From Salinicola lusitanus (GTDB lineage Bacteria > Pseudomonadota > Gammaproteobacteria > Pseudomonadales > Halomonadaceae): a DNA stretch of 64,000 nt. Position 1 is the stretch's first letter; each line of letters opens with the position of its first letter. This document shows, in pieces, positions 20,452 through 28,584 of the stretch. The stretch lies in assembly GCF_003206045.1 (NCBI RefSeq), contig NZ_PZJM01000002.1:1592-65591 (forward strand). Direction: 5' to 3'. Below the pieces are notes generated by a model that was given only the letters and a program-made list of their open reading frames with translations, had not been told where the DNA came from and did no database searches. Made by a program: the position numbers and the translations under genes.

Positions 20452-20479
20452 CGGGCAACGCGTTCCTTAACGATCGATT

Positions 20480-20507
20480 GCCGCTGCCTCATGCAGCGGC
20501 TTTTTTT
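20480..20507 (+). terminator. Rho-independent terminator after the receptor gene
   Basis: Stem GCCGCTGC / GCAGCGGC with loop CTCAT and a run of seven T. It separates the receptor gene from the M13 peptidase gene, whose ATG is only 22 bp further on. Confidence 0.92.
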
Positions 20508-20528
20508 CACCCGAACTACCGAGACATC

Positions 20529-22664
20529 ATGACTGATAGACACTTCCTGCCACCGTCGGCGATCCGCTGCGCCACCATGCTCCTGCTGATCGCCGGTACC
20601 TCCGGTTCGAGCGTCTTCGCCGCTGGCAATCCGGGCGAATCAACAGCCTCGACAGCGCCGAGCACATCTGCCCCTTCCCACGCGTCGGCATCGGCCACCA
20701 CCTCTGCCGCGCTAGGAAGCTGGGGCGTCGACCTGAGCGCCCGCGACACCAGCGTCGCCCCTGGCGACGACTTCTACCACTACGTCAACGGCGGCTGGCT
20801 GGCACGCACCCCAATTCCGGCCGACCGCAGCAACTACGGCGCCTTTACCGTGCTGGCCGACCGGGCCGAGCGGCAAGTGCATGACATTCTCCGCCAGCTC
20901 GACGGTGCCAATACGCCGCCGAACTCACCCCAGCAGCGCCTCGGTGATCTCTATCACGCCTGGATGGACGAGGGCGCCATCGAGGCCAAGGGCATCTCGC
21001 CGCTGATGCCGGACCTGACGCGTTTGGCGGGAGTCGAGAGTAAGGCGGATCTGGCTCGGTTCAGCGCCGACCGTCGTCTCGGCGTGCCGGCCATCGTGAC
21101 GCCGGACGTCGATATCGACGCGAAGGCGCCGGATCGCTACGCCGCCTATCTCTCGCAGATCCCGCTGATCCTGCCCACCCGGGACTACTACCTCGGCGAC
21201 GATCCGCGCTTCGACGCGATTCGCCAGGCCTATCTCGGCTACATCGGCAGGCTGCTCACACTGGCGAGGCAGCCCCATCCCCGACAGAGCGCACAGCGCA
21301 TTCTCGAACTGGAAACCGCCATGGCGGAGATCGAGTGGGCGCCGGCGAAACAGCGGGATCGCGACCTGACCTACAATCCGCTGCCGTTGGATCGGCTCGA
21401 AGACTATGCCCCCGGTTTTCCCTGGCAGGCATGGCTCTCGGCCAGCGGTCTTGCCGGTCAGCCCCAGGTCGTGCTCGCGGAGAATACCGCCATTCGCGGC
21501 CTGGCACGGCTCTACGACGAAACGCCGCTGTCGACGCTCAAGACCTATGCGACGTTTAGACTGCTGGATGCCAACAGCCCGTATCTCTCCAGTGACTTCA
21601 GCCAGGCGCATTTCGATTTCCACGGCCAGCGTCTCTCCGGCCAGCCGGCGCAGCGCGAACGCTGGAAGCGCGGCGTATCGCTGATCAACGATTTCCTGGG
21701 CCAGGCTGCCGGCAAGCTCTACGTGATGCTGCACTTCCCCCCCCAGGCCAAGCGCGAAATGGAGACACTGGTCGCCAATCTCGAAGACGCCTATCGCGAT
21801 CGTCTGCAACACCAGGCGAGCTGGATGACCGATCGGACCCGTCAGCGGGCGCTGGAGAAGCTCGACGCCTTCACCGCCAAGATCGCCTATCCCGATCACT
21901 GGGAAACCTACGCCGGGATGACCATTCGTGCCGACGATCTCTACGGCGACATCGGTGCGGCACGCCAGTGGCACTGGCAGGACGATCTGGCCAAGCTCGG
22001 CGGTCCGGTGGACCGGAACGAGTGGTTCATGAACCCACAGACCGTCAACGCTTACTACGCTCCGTCACGCAACGAAATCGTGTTCCCCGCGGCAATCCTG
22101 CAACCACCCTTCTTCGATCCCAACGCCGACCCGGCGGTGAACTACGGCGGCATCGGGGCGGTGATCGGTCATGAGATGAGCCACGGTTTCGACGACCAGG
22201 GCCGCAAGTCGGACGGCACCGGCATGCTGACCGACTGGTGGACGCCCACCGACGCCGAGCATTTCGACCAACTGGCCGAGCGTCTCGGGCAGCAGTATGC
22301 GCAGTACCAACCGATACCGGGTTATTCACTCAATCCGCAGTTGACGATAGGGGAGAACATCGGCGACCTCGGAGGCGTGAACATCGCCCTGAGCGCCTAT
22401 CACCGCTCGCTCGATGGCGAACCCGCGCCGATCATCGACGGCTTCACCGGCGACCAGCGCTTCTTCTTGGCCTGGGGCCAGGTCTGGCGGCGCCTGATGC
22501 GCGAGGAGGAGATGATCAATCGGGTCCAGAGCGATCCCCACTCGCCGTCGCAGTTCCGGGTCAACGGCATCGTGCGCAACATGGATGCGTGGTACGACGC
22601 CTTCGGTGTCGTGCCCGGCGACGACCTCTACCTGCCGCCCGAAAAGCGGGTGATGATCTGGTAG
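20529..22664 (+). CDS. Secreted M13-family (neprilysin/PepO-like) metallopeptidase
   Basis: 711 aa with a signal peptide (cleavage near VFA-AGN) and a Ser/Thr/Ala-rich linker. Family features in order: the N-terminal DDFYHYVNGGWL block, NAYYAPSRNEIVFPA, the zinc site HEMSH at residues 548-552, and ENIGDLGGVNIAL supplying the third zinc ligand (Glu). M13 enzymes cleave peptides of up to about 40 residues on the N-terminal side of hydrophobic residues. The open frame runs back across the receptor terminator; ATG 20529 is chosen as start. It closes the peptide block. Confidence 0.92.
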   Translation: MTDRHFLPPSAIRCATMLLLIAGTSGSSVFAAGNPGESTASTAPSTSAPSHASASATTSAALGSWGVDLSARDTSVAPGDDFYHYVNGGWLARTPIPADRSNYGAFTVLADRAERQVHDILRQLDGANTPPNSPQQRLGDLYHAWMDEGAIEAKGISPLMPDLTRLAGVESKADLARFSADRRLGVPAIVTPDVDIDAKAPDRYAAYLSQIPLILPTRDYYLGDDPRFDAIRQAYLGYIGRLLTLARQPHPRQSAQRILELETAMAEIEWAPAKQRDRDLTYNPLPLDRLEDYAPGFPWQAWLSASGLAGQPQVVLAENTAIRGLARLYDETPLSTLKTYATFRLLDANSPYLSSDFSQAHFDFHGQRLSGQPAQRERWKRGVSLINDFLGQAAGKLYVMLHFPPQAKREMETLVANLEDAYRDRLQHQASWMTDRTRQRALEKLDAFTAKIAYPDHWETYAGMTIRADDLYGDIGAARQWHWQDDLAKLGGPVDRNEWFMNPQTVNAYYAPSRNEIVFPAAILQPPFFDPNADPAVNYGGIGAVIGHEMSHGFDDQGRKSDGTGMLTDWWTPTDAEHFDQLAERLGQQYAQYQPIPGYSLNPQLTIGENIGDLGGVNIALSAYHRSLDGEPAPIIDGFTGDQRFFLAWGQVWRRLMREEEMINRVQSDPHSPSQFRVNGIVRNMDAWYDAFGVVPGDDLYLPPEKRVMIW

Positions 22665-22698
22665 GTTTCTCTGGAGGATTCCCACGCGCCTGAACGAC

Positions 22699-22724
22699 GA
22701 CCCCCGGCCTCATGGCCGGGGGTC
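22699..22724. terminator. Bidirectional hairpin between convergent genes
   Basis: Perfect 11-bp stem GACCCCCGGCC / GGCCGGGGGTC with loop TCAT, between the convergent M13 peptidase and HrpK-like genes. There is no T-tract on either side, but the position and stability suggest termination of both. Confidence 0.75.
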
Positions 22725-22759
22725 GAATCCGTCAGCGGACGCCGAATAGCCGTACGATC

Positions 22760-25700
22760 TCAGGCGCGCCGCTCGACGCCGATCGTCTCGAGCCAGGCGT
22801 TGAGATCCTTGGTGCTGATCTTTTCGTCGCTGCCATCGCTCTTCTTGAAGGTATCCAGCACTTCGAACAGCCCCTGATCCTCCAACAGCAGTGCCGCCGC
22901 TTCCTGTTCGCTTTCGTCGCGATCCTCGTCATCGGCGAACTTCTTGAGATCATCGCGGCTGACGATATCGTCCTTGCCATTCCAGTCGTCCCAACTGTCG
23001 ATCGCCACGGTCAGCGCCTCCTCGTTGTCACGATAGAAATCGACGTCGTAGTCCCCCACGACCGAGGCCCGACGGTAATCATCCAGCCCGACTTCGCCGA
23101 TGGTCGCGAGCCAGTCGTCGAGGTCCCGGGTACTGATCTTGCTATCCTTGCCGCCACCTTTCTGGAAAGTGTCCAGGGTGTCGAACAGCCCCTCGTTGTC
23201 GAGCAGCAGGTTCGCTGCATCATGCTCGGCATCGCTCCGGTCGTCATCGTCGACGATCTTCTCGAGATCATCGCGGCTGACGATGTCATCCTTGCCGTTC
23301 CAGTCGTTCCAGCGCTCGGCAATGGTCTGGAACTCGGCCGCGTGGTCCTGCAGGAACTGCGAGCCATAGCCGCTGGCCGCCGCCGTCTGTCGATACTCCT
23401 CCACGCTATCCTCGCCAAGTTCCTCCAGCCAGGTGTCGAGATCGTTGGTGCTGATCTTGGCGTCGCCGTCGCCCCCGTGCTTGAGGGAATCCAGCCCATC
23501 GTAGAAACCGTTCTCGTCCAGCAGGAACTGGGCAGCGTCGCGTTCGCCCTGGCTCCTGCTCTTGTCGGCGATGAAACCCTTCAGATCGTCGCGGCTGACG
23601 ATGGCATCCTTGCCATTCCAGTCGTCCCAGACGCTGGCGATGGTGTCGATCTCCGTCTTGTGCGCATCGAAGAACTCTCGGCCATAGAGCGTCATCATCG
23701 CCTCCATGCGCGAATTTCTGCGAAGTTCGTCGGTGCCCAACCCCTCGTCGCCAGCATCCATGTCCGTGCTGCTCCAGGGGCGCCAATCGTCGGTCTTGCT
23801 GATATGGTCCTTGCCGGTCTGGCGCGTGGTGCCACCGGTCAGATGTTTCTCCCAAAGATTCTCGGTGCCGGGGTCACCGTCCTTGTGCAGATAGGGTGCC
23901 AGCCGGGAGAGCGAGCTGCCGCGTTCGCCCTCGGTATCCTGAAAGTGCTGCCACTCCTTCGACTGGTAGTCGAAGATGGATTGGTCGTCAGGCGTGTCTC
24001 GACCGCCGTACATGTAGGACTCGTAGCGGGCAAACTCGAGCTTGTCGCCCCAATCGTCCTCGGTGACACCGTATTCGGAAAGATCCTTGAAGAAATCTCC
24101 CTGGGAGTCGGTCAGCTTCTGCATTTTCTGGTGATTGATCGCTTCGGCGATCAGCGTCCCGGCGATACCGAAGATGGTGCCGACGACACCCAGGACGGGG
24201 CCAGCCACGCGCGCGCCCATGAAGATCCCGCTCATCACGCGGGTGCCGATACCCCCGAGATTGGCGGCAAGATTGCTGCCGCTGGGCGCAAACATCGACA
24301 CCGTGTTGGCGAGCGCCATTCCGGTGGTCGAGGAGCCCAGCCCGATCTGAATGCCGGCGCCGGCTCTCTCCAGCGCCGTATCGGCATCCTTGAGCTTCTT
24401 GACGCCGGTGACGAGATCCATGACGCCGCCGGTGATGTCCAGCCCCGCTCCCCCCATGAAGCGCAGATACGAGCGTCCGACCCTCTTGGCGATATCGGTG
24501 CCAGAGGTCCGGGTACCGGTGTCGATCATCTGGTTGCCCAGGTTTTCCGCCAGCTTGTCGAAGTTTCTTCGCCCGTTCTCATCGAGATCGTCGAGTGGAA
24601 TGCCCTGATTGCCCAGACTCCGAGACCCGTTGTCCACGCGCAGGCTGATGTTTTCGGCGAAGAGATCGGCTTTGACATCGGCACCGGATTTCCAGATATC
24701 CGGGAAGTTGTCACCCAGCAGCCCGAGCCAGGCGGTCGCATTGGCGCGCGGCACGCCGCCTTCGATGCCGGGCACCTCGCGCTTCCCGCCCAGCGTCTCG
24801 ATGAGATTCGAACCGAACTTGGCAAAGTCGTTGCCGAAACTGAGCGCGCCCACCAGATCGCGAACGGCCCCTACCCGCTCATCGGTGGTCATCTCGTCCC
24901 AACCGCCGTTGGATATCTGCATGCCACCGCTGATCAGGCTCATCATCCCGCTCATGGCACCCAGCGTACCGCTGGAACTGGCCGAATCGAGAACCTTCTT
25001 GAAGGTCCCCTTTTCCGCCTCCGGCAGCGCGGTCAGGTTGTCGTTGACGATCTTCTGGAACAGCTTGTTCTTTTCCGCCTGACTGATACCCGGCCGGTTG
25101 GTGACCTCAGTCGCCAGGCGCAGGGATTCGGCGAGTTTCTTGTGCTCGCCCGCCGACAGGTTGGATAGGGAGGACTTGAACGATTCCAGATCGCGATTCA
25201 GGGTCTGATAGGCGTTATAGGACTTGTCGGTCTTGTCCAGATGCTGAAGCGCGCTATTGATGCCCCCCTGCACGATATCGATGGTGTCACGCAGTCCCGT
25301 GCTGACATTTTCGGCGTCTACCGAGTCGGGGTTCTCCATATAGCCATCGAGCTGATGGGTCATCATGTTCTGGTCGAAGGTCTGCTTCCGGTCCTTGTAG
25401 CGATCCGGTTCCAGCGCCTGCAGGGCTTCGAAGTAGTTGTCGACTTCAGCCTGAATCCCGTCCGAAAGCGCCTCGTCGTCCGTCGCTTCCGCCTTCTCCT
25501 TCATCGCAATGACGTAATCCTCGAAATCGAGGTTGGCCTTGCCGTCGGCGTCGAACAGCGCTTCGTTGACCTTGTCGCTGATCGCCTCATGCTTGTCGTC
25601 GGGGACGCTCTCGATAGCCCCCTGCAGCGAATCGTCGTAGCGCTTGCTTATACCCTCCTTCTGCATCAGCTCGGAGATCTGCTTGGCGAGTTCGTCCTCG

Positions 25701-26224
25701 TCGATGAGCGCCTTGGCGTCGTCACCGGTGAGATGCGTCGGCTCCGTTTGTGCCTGCCGATAGGTCGAACCGCCGGACTCGATCAGCTCGACGTAGCCGT
25801 AGAGATCGTAGCCATGATCGGTGGCCCCCTGAGCATCGATCAGATCGACCAGCTTCGCTTCGTCCGACTCTTCGCCAAGCTTGCCGCTCTTGACGTCATC
25901 GCGGATCCCCTGGATGAAATCCTCGGCAGCTTTCTGCCCTACCGTCTTGTGATTGCCGTCATCGTCCGTGTCATCCACTTCGGCCTCCATCAGGCCGTCG
26001 TCGGTGAAATCCGGAATATCATACTTGTCGCGTATCTGCCCGGCGCTCAGTGAGGTATCGGAGACCTGCTCCGGCTTCTCCGCATCGCTCTCTGTCGTCT
26101 CGTCGTTGCTCTTGCCCGAGGCGACGGCCCTGACCAGCGTCGACAGCCACTGCGGAGAGCCGGCCGGTGCGCCAGTGGTATCCGGTGTCTCGATTTCGCG
26201 ATCTGAGTTAACGGCGGGGGCCAT
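22760..26224 (-). CDS. HrpF/NolX/HrpK-like putative type III translocator or effector (orphan)
   Basis: 1154 aa, acidic, no signal peptide. AGGAG seven bases upstream fixes the ATG. Residues about 600-695 hold Gly/Ala-rich hydrophobic stretches (for example GARVAGPVLGVVGTIFGIAGTLI) that could enter a membrane. The C-terminus is three tandem repeats (847-952, 953-1058, 1059-1154), each with two degenerate EF-hand-like segments (DDWNGKDDIVSRDDL and KISTRDLDDWL). This layout of unstructured N-terminus, hydrophobic middle and repeated acidic C-terminus recalls the HrpF/NolX and HrpK translocators of plant-associated bacteria. No secretion-apparatus or chaperone gene is nearby. The family assignment is from remembered pattern only and is moderate. 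It could instead be a large surface or calcium-responsive protein. Confidence 0.6.
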   Translation of the reverse strand: MAPAVNSDREIETPDTTGAPAGSPQWLSTLVRAVASGKSNDETTESDAEKPEQVSDTSLSAGQIRDKYDIPDFTDDGLMEAEVDDTDDDGNHKTVGQKAAEDFIQGIRDDVKSGKLGEESDEAKLVDLIDAQGATDHGYDLYGYVELIESGGSTYRQAQTEPTHLTGDDAKALIDEDELAKQISELMQKEGISKRYDDSLQGAIESVPDDKHEAISDKVNEALFDADGKANLDFEDYVIAMKEKAEATDDEALSDGIQAEVDNYFEALQALEPDRYKDRKQTFDQNMMTHQLDGYMENPDSVDAENVSTGLRDTIDIVQGGINSALQHLDKTDKSYNAYQTLNRDLESFKSSLSNLSAGEHKKLAESLRLATEVTNRPGISQAEKNKLFQKIVNDNLTALPEAEKGTFKKVLDSASSSGTLGAMSGMMSLISGGMQISNGGWDEMTTDERVGAVRDLVGALSFGNDFAKFGSNLIETLGGKREVPGIEGGVPRANATAWLGLLGDNFPDIWKSGADVKADLFAENISLRVDNGSRSLGNQGIPLDDLDENGRRNFDKLAENLGNQMIDTGTRTSGTDIAKRVGRSYLRFMGGAGLDITGGVMDLVTGVKKLKDADTALERAGAGIQIGLGSSTTGMALANTVSMFAPSGSNLAANLGGIGTRVMSGIFMGARVAGPVLGVVGTIFGIAGTLIAEAINHQKMQKLTDSQGDFFKDLSEYGVTEDDWGDKLEFARYESYMYGGRDTPDDQSIFDYQSKEWQHFQDTEGERGSSLSRLAPYLHKDGDPGTENLWEKHLTGGTTRQTGKDHISKTDDWRPWSSTDMDAGDEGLGTDELRRNSRMEAMMTLYGREFFDAHKTEIDTIASVWDDWNGKDAIVSRDDLKGFIADKSRSQGERDAAQFLLDENGFYDGLDSLKHGGDGDAKISTNDLDTWLEELGEDSVEEYRQTAAASGYGSQFLQDHAAEFQTIAERWNDWNGKDDIVSRDDLEKIVDDDDRSDAEHDAANLLLDNEGLFDTLDTFQKGGGKDSKISTRDLDDWLATIGEVGLDDYRRASVVGDYDVDFYRDNEEALTVAIDSWDDWNGKDDIVSRDDLKKFADDEDRDESEQEAAALLLEDQGLFEVLDTFKKSDGSDEKISTKDLNAWLETIGVERRA
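22763..23686 (-). repeat. Three tandem 106-residue coding repeats
   Basis: Repeat 1 at 23686-23369, repeat 2 at 23368-23051, repeat 3 at 23050-22763 (96 residues, truncated by the stop). They align without gaps: each has W-D/N-DWNGKD-x-IVSRDDL at position 20-35 and KIST-x-DL-x-x-WL at 77-87. Codons differ between copies, so the duplications are old. Confidence 0.93.
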
Positions 26225-26452
26225 CGATAGTCTCCTGAGCGGGAAGGGAAGTCTGAATCGGCCGACTGGACGCCATTCAGTATCTCGCCTCCCCGTCGTC
26301 CAGACAGGGCGAATGGGTGACTAATTTTTTTATTGTGTAACGATTCGGAAACGACTGACGACAGTTGTGCATCTCCATTATCGATCCGGACTCGAGCGGC
26401 CGATTGCCGGCGTCGATTCGCCGCCAGCCGGGCACGAACCGCCATTACGCGA

Positions 26453-26476
26453 CGACCCCGGCCTTGGCCGGGGTCG
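26453..26476 (-). terminator. Terminator hairpin downstream of fadL
   Basis: Stem CGACCCCGGCC / GGCCGGGGTCG with a tiny loop, 41 bp past the fadL stop on the minus strand. It separates fadL from the HrpK-like gene. Confidence 0.75.
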
Positions 26477-26517
26477 CAGTGTGGTCGAGCGCGAGTGTCG
26501 ACGGATGAACCTGGGCC

Positions 26518-27825
26518 CTAGAAGCGATAGGTCGCCTGCACGCCGAACAGGTTGAGCGAATTGTCATATTCGGCCTGATAGGAGGTACCGTTCTCGTCCT
26601 GCAGATCGACGTCGGCGCGATCTTCCCAGATGTAGCTGTAGGCGGCATCGATGGTCAGGTCGGGGATCGGCGTCCAGCCGGCGCCGATCGAGACCAGGGT
26701 CCGGTCCGCCGTGGGTACACGTGGGCTGCGATGGGCATCCTTGACCGGTGACTGGTCGTAGGCGATACCACCGCGCAGGGTCCAGGCCGGATTTACCTTG
26801 TAGGAGAGGCCGGCGGCATACTGCCAGGTGTCGCGATAGTCCTGCTGCTCGTTGATATCCAGCCCCAGGTCGTTGTCGACCACCAATTGATCGAAGCGGC
26901 TCCAGCGGATATAGGTCGCCCCGGCCATCACCGTCCAGCGGTCGTCGAGCTGGTGGGTCACCGAGAAGTCGATGGTCTCGGGCAGGGTGATATCGAGCGA
27001 GGCGTCGCCGTCGGCGTCGAGGAAGACCGGGCCGCCAGCACCGACCCCGCCGAAGACGTTGGAGGCATCGACGTCGCCGGTGAGATGGTATTCGACCTTG
27101 GAGCGGTAGGTGAGACCCAGGGTGGTGGACTCCACCGGGCGGTAGATCATACCGATATTGTAGCCCCAGGCGTCGTCGTTACCCTTGACGTTGACGGTAC
27201 CGTCACCACCGGCGGTCGGGTTGAGCGGATTGGGCGTCTTGCTCTCCAGCTCGCCCTTGATGTGGTTGTAGGTCACGCCGACCCCGATCGCGAACTTGTC
27301 GTTGAAGCGATACGACAGCGTGGGCTGGGCGGTGATGATCTCCAGATCGCTGTAGTTGCCGAAGTAGCGTCCCTTGAAGTCGTCGCTGTAGTCGGTAACC
27401 AGGCCGAACGGCGCATAGACGCCGAGACCGAAGCTCCAGCGATCGTTGATCGGCTGCACGTAGTAGCCGAACGGTACCGCCTTGTGCGGGATCATGTCAC
27501 CGTCGGTGCTGCCCCCGGTGCCGACCGCGGCGACACCAGCCGGCGTGAGCGCCGGCTGGGTACCGCTGTCGTTGCTGATATCCGAGCTGGCATCGATGTA
27601 GTGGGTACCCACGGTGACCTGGGCGCGGTCGAGGAACGACATGCCAGCCGGGTTGCCGAAGACGATGGAGCCGTCCTGCACGTTGGAGGTGCGTCCGGCC
27701 CAGGAGGTACCCTGGCCGCTGACGCTCTGCTCCTGAAGCTGGAAGGCACCGGCCATGGCCTGACTGGAGGCGGCGGCGCTCACCAAGGCGATGGCCAGCG
27801 ATAGACGACGATAGCGAATGATCAT
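26518..27825 (-). CDS. fadL: FadL/OmpP1/TodX-family outer-membrane transport protein
   Basis: 435 aa. The family imports long-chain fatty acids and other hydrophobic compounds across the outer membrane. The signal peptide ends at AMA-GAFQLQEQS, and the mature N-terminus GAFQLQEQSVSGQGTSWAG followed by FGNPAGMSFL is diagnostic. The C-terminal strand ends in YRF. The start at 27825 (MIIRYRR) has AGGGGA upstream; a longer open frame to 27975 has a non-family N-terminus and is rejected. A PsrA-like site lies about 155 bp upstream. Confidence 0.93.
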   Translation of the reverse strand: MIIRYRRLSLAIALVSAAASSQAMAGAFQLQEQSVSGQGTSWAGRTSNVQDGSIVFGNPAGMSFLDRAQVTVGTHYIDASSDISNDSGTQPALTPAGVAAVGTGGSTDGDMIPHKAVPFGYYVQPINDRWSFGLGVYAPFGLVTDYSDDFKGRYFGNYSDLEIITAQPTLSYRFNDKFAIGVGVTYNHIKGELESKTPNPLNPTAGGDGTVNVKGNDDAWGYNIGMIYRPVESTTLGLTYRSKVEYHLTGDVDASNVFGGVGAGGPVFLDADGDASLDITLPETIDFSVTHQLDDRWTVMAGATYIRWSRFDQLVVDNDLGLDINEQQDYRDTWQYAAGLSYKVNPAWTLRGGIAYDQSPVKDAHRSPRVPTADRTLVSIGAGWTPIPDLTIDAAYSYIWEDRADVDLQDENGTSYQAEYDNSLNLFGVQATYRF

Positions 27826-27979
27826 GATTGGTTCCCCTGGACCCAGGAAGCCGCCGCGGCGTCTTGCTCGCCTGTCATGCGGTCGGTGATTCCGTTGTTC
27901 TCCAAGCCAATTCCCGGCATGGGAAAGGCTCGACTTGTCGCTTTCCGTTGTGACGGAATGGCGGTTTAGCGTCAATTAG

Positions 27980-27993
27980 CAAACGGTCGTTTT
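27980..27993. promoter_or_regulatory. Candidate PsrA-like operator for fadL
   Basis: CAAAC-N4-GTTTT. The Pseudomonas PsrA consensus is G/CAAAC-N2-4-GTTTG/C, so all but the last base fits. PsrA senses long-chain fatty acids, which suits a FadL gene. The match is short and could be chance. Confidence 0.4.
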
Positions 27994-28076
27994 AATCGAG
28001 TTTTGGGGATTTCTTTGGTCGTAAGACCAACGGCTATAGCCGCCCGGCAGTGACGACGAGCGCCTGCTGTCACGTC

Positions 28077-28108
28077 TTGACCAATGGGTAACACCCAGGT
28101 TTTAGACT
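28077..28108 (+). promoter_or_regulatory. MerR-type promoter/operator for the regulator-copA operon
   Basis: TTGACC (-35) and TTAGAC/TAGACT (-10) are separated by 19-20 bp instead of 17, the over-long spacer that MerR-family activators untwist. Inside it lies a dyad TGGGT-AAC-ACCCA flanked by ACC and GGT, as in metal-responsive MerR operators. It begins 64 bp before the regulator ATG, so the operon is likely autoregulated and metal-induced. Confidence 0.72.
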
Positions 28109-28140
28109 CATGTTCATGACAGGCCCCGCGAGGATATCCC

Positions 28141-28584
28141 ATGAAAGTCACCGAACTGGCCCGGGCCGCGGGCGTCACTCCCGAGACGGTGCGCCACTAC
28201 GCGCGCCAGTCGCTGCTGAACCCGCGCCGCGACCCTGACAATGGTTACCAGCTGTTCGATCAGCGCGATCTCGAGCGGCTGCGTTTCATCCAGCGGGCGC
28301 GGACCCTGGGCTTCAACCTCAAGGAGATCGCCGACATTCTGGAACAGGCGGACCAGGGTGATTCGCCCTGTCCGCTGGTGCGCGACCTGCTGGCCGCCCG
28401 CCTGCCCCAGATCCACGCCCGGATTCAGGAACTTCAGGCCCTGGCGAATCGCATGGAGCGGGCCATGGAGGAGTGGTCGAACCTGCCGGACGGCACCCCC
28501 GATGGCCACAGCATCTGCCGCCTGATCGAACAGTCGTCCGAGGGCGGCGGCGAGTGCCCCGCCACCGCAAGGAGAGATCCATGA
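28141..28584 (+). CDS. MerR-family metal-responsive regulator
   Basis: 147 aa. A winged-helix DNA-binding domain ([20 protein letters not shown]) is followed by the dimerisation helix and a short metal loop. Cysteines are at 77, 126 and 139. Position 77 aligns without gaps with Ser77 of E. coli CueR, but here it is Cys, as in the Zn/Hg/Pb sensors; the CueR metal loop C-x7-C is not present. It overlaps copA by four bases (ATGA), so translation is coupled, and copper or silver export is the likely output despite the Cys77. Ribosome site: GAGGATATCCC before the ATG. Confidence 0.9.
   Translation: MKVTELARAAGVTPETVRHYARQSLLNPRRDPDNGYQLFDQRDLERLRFIQRARTLGFNLKEIADILEQADQGDSPCPLVRDLLAARLPQIHARIQELQALANRMERAMEEWSNLPDGTPDGHSICRLIEQSSEGGGECPATARRDP

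Larger units (their letters stand above)
27826..28140. other. Divergent control region between fadL and the MerR regulator gene
   Basis: 315 bp with no gene. It contains a candidate PsrA-type operator on the fadL side (27980-27993) and a MerR-type promoter/operator directly before the regulator gene (28077-28108). Confidence 0.7.

Noticed and set aside
22712-25168. 818-codon open frame on the plus strand
   Set aside because: It is antisense to the HrpK-like gene. Its sequence is monotonous (Leu/Val/Ile with Gly/Asp), it has no ribosome site, and the minus frame has a clear start, repeats and a terminator.
26225-26517. hrp box or PIP box before the HrpK-like gene
   Set aside because: Neither GGAACC-N15/16-CCACNNA nor TTCGC-N15-TTCGC was found on the coding strand.
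26518-27975. Longer FadL start at 27975
   Set aside because: The extra 50 residues are Arg/His-rich and unlike any signal peptide; the ATG at 27825 has a good ribosome site and a standard FadL signal sequence.
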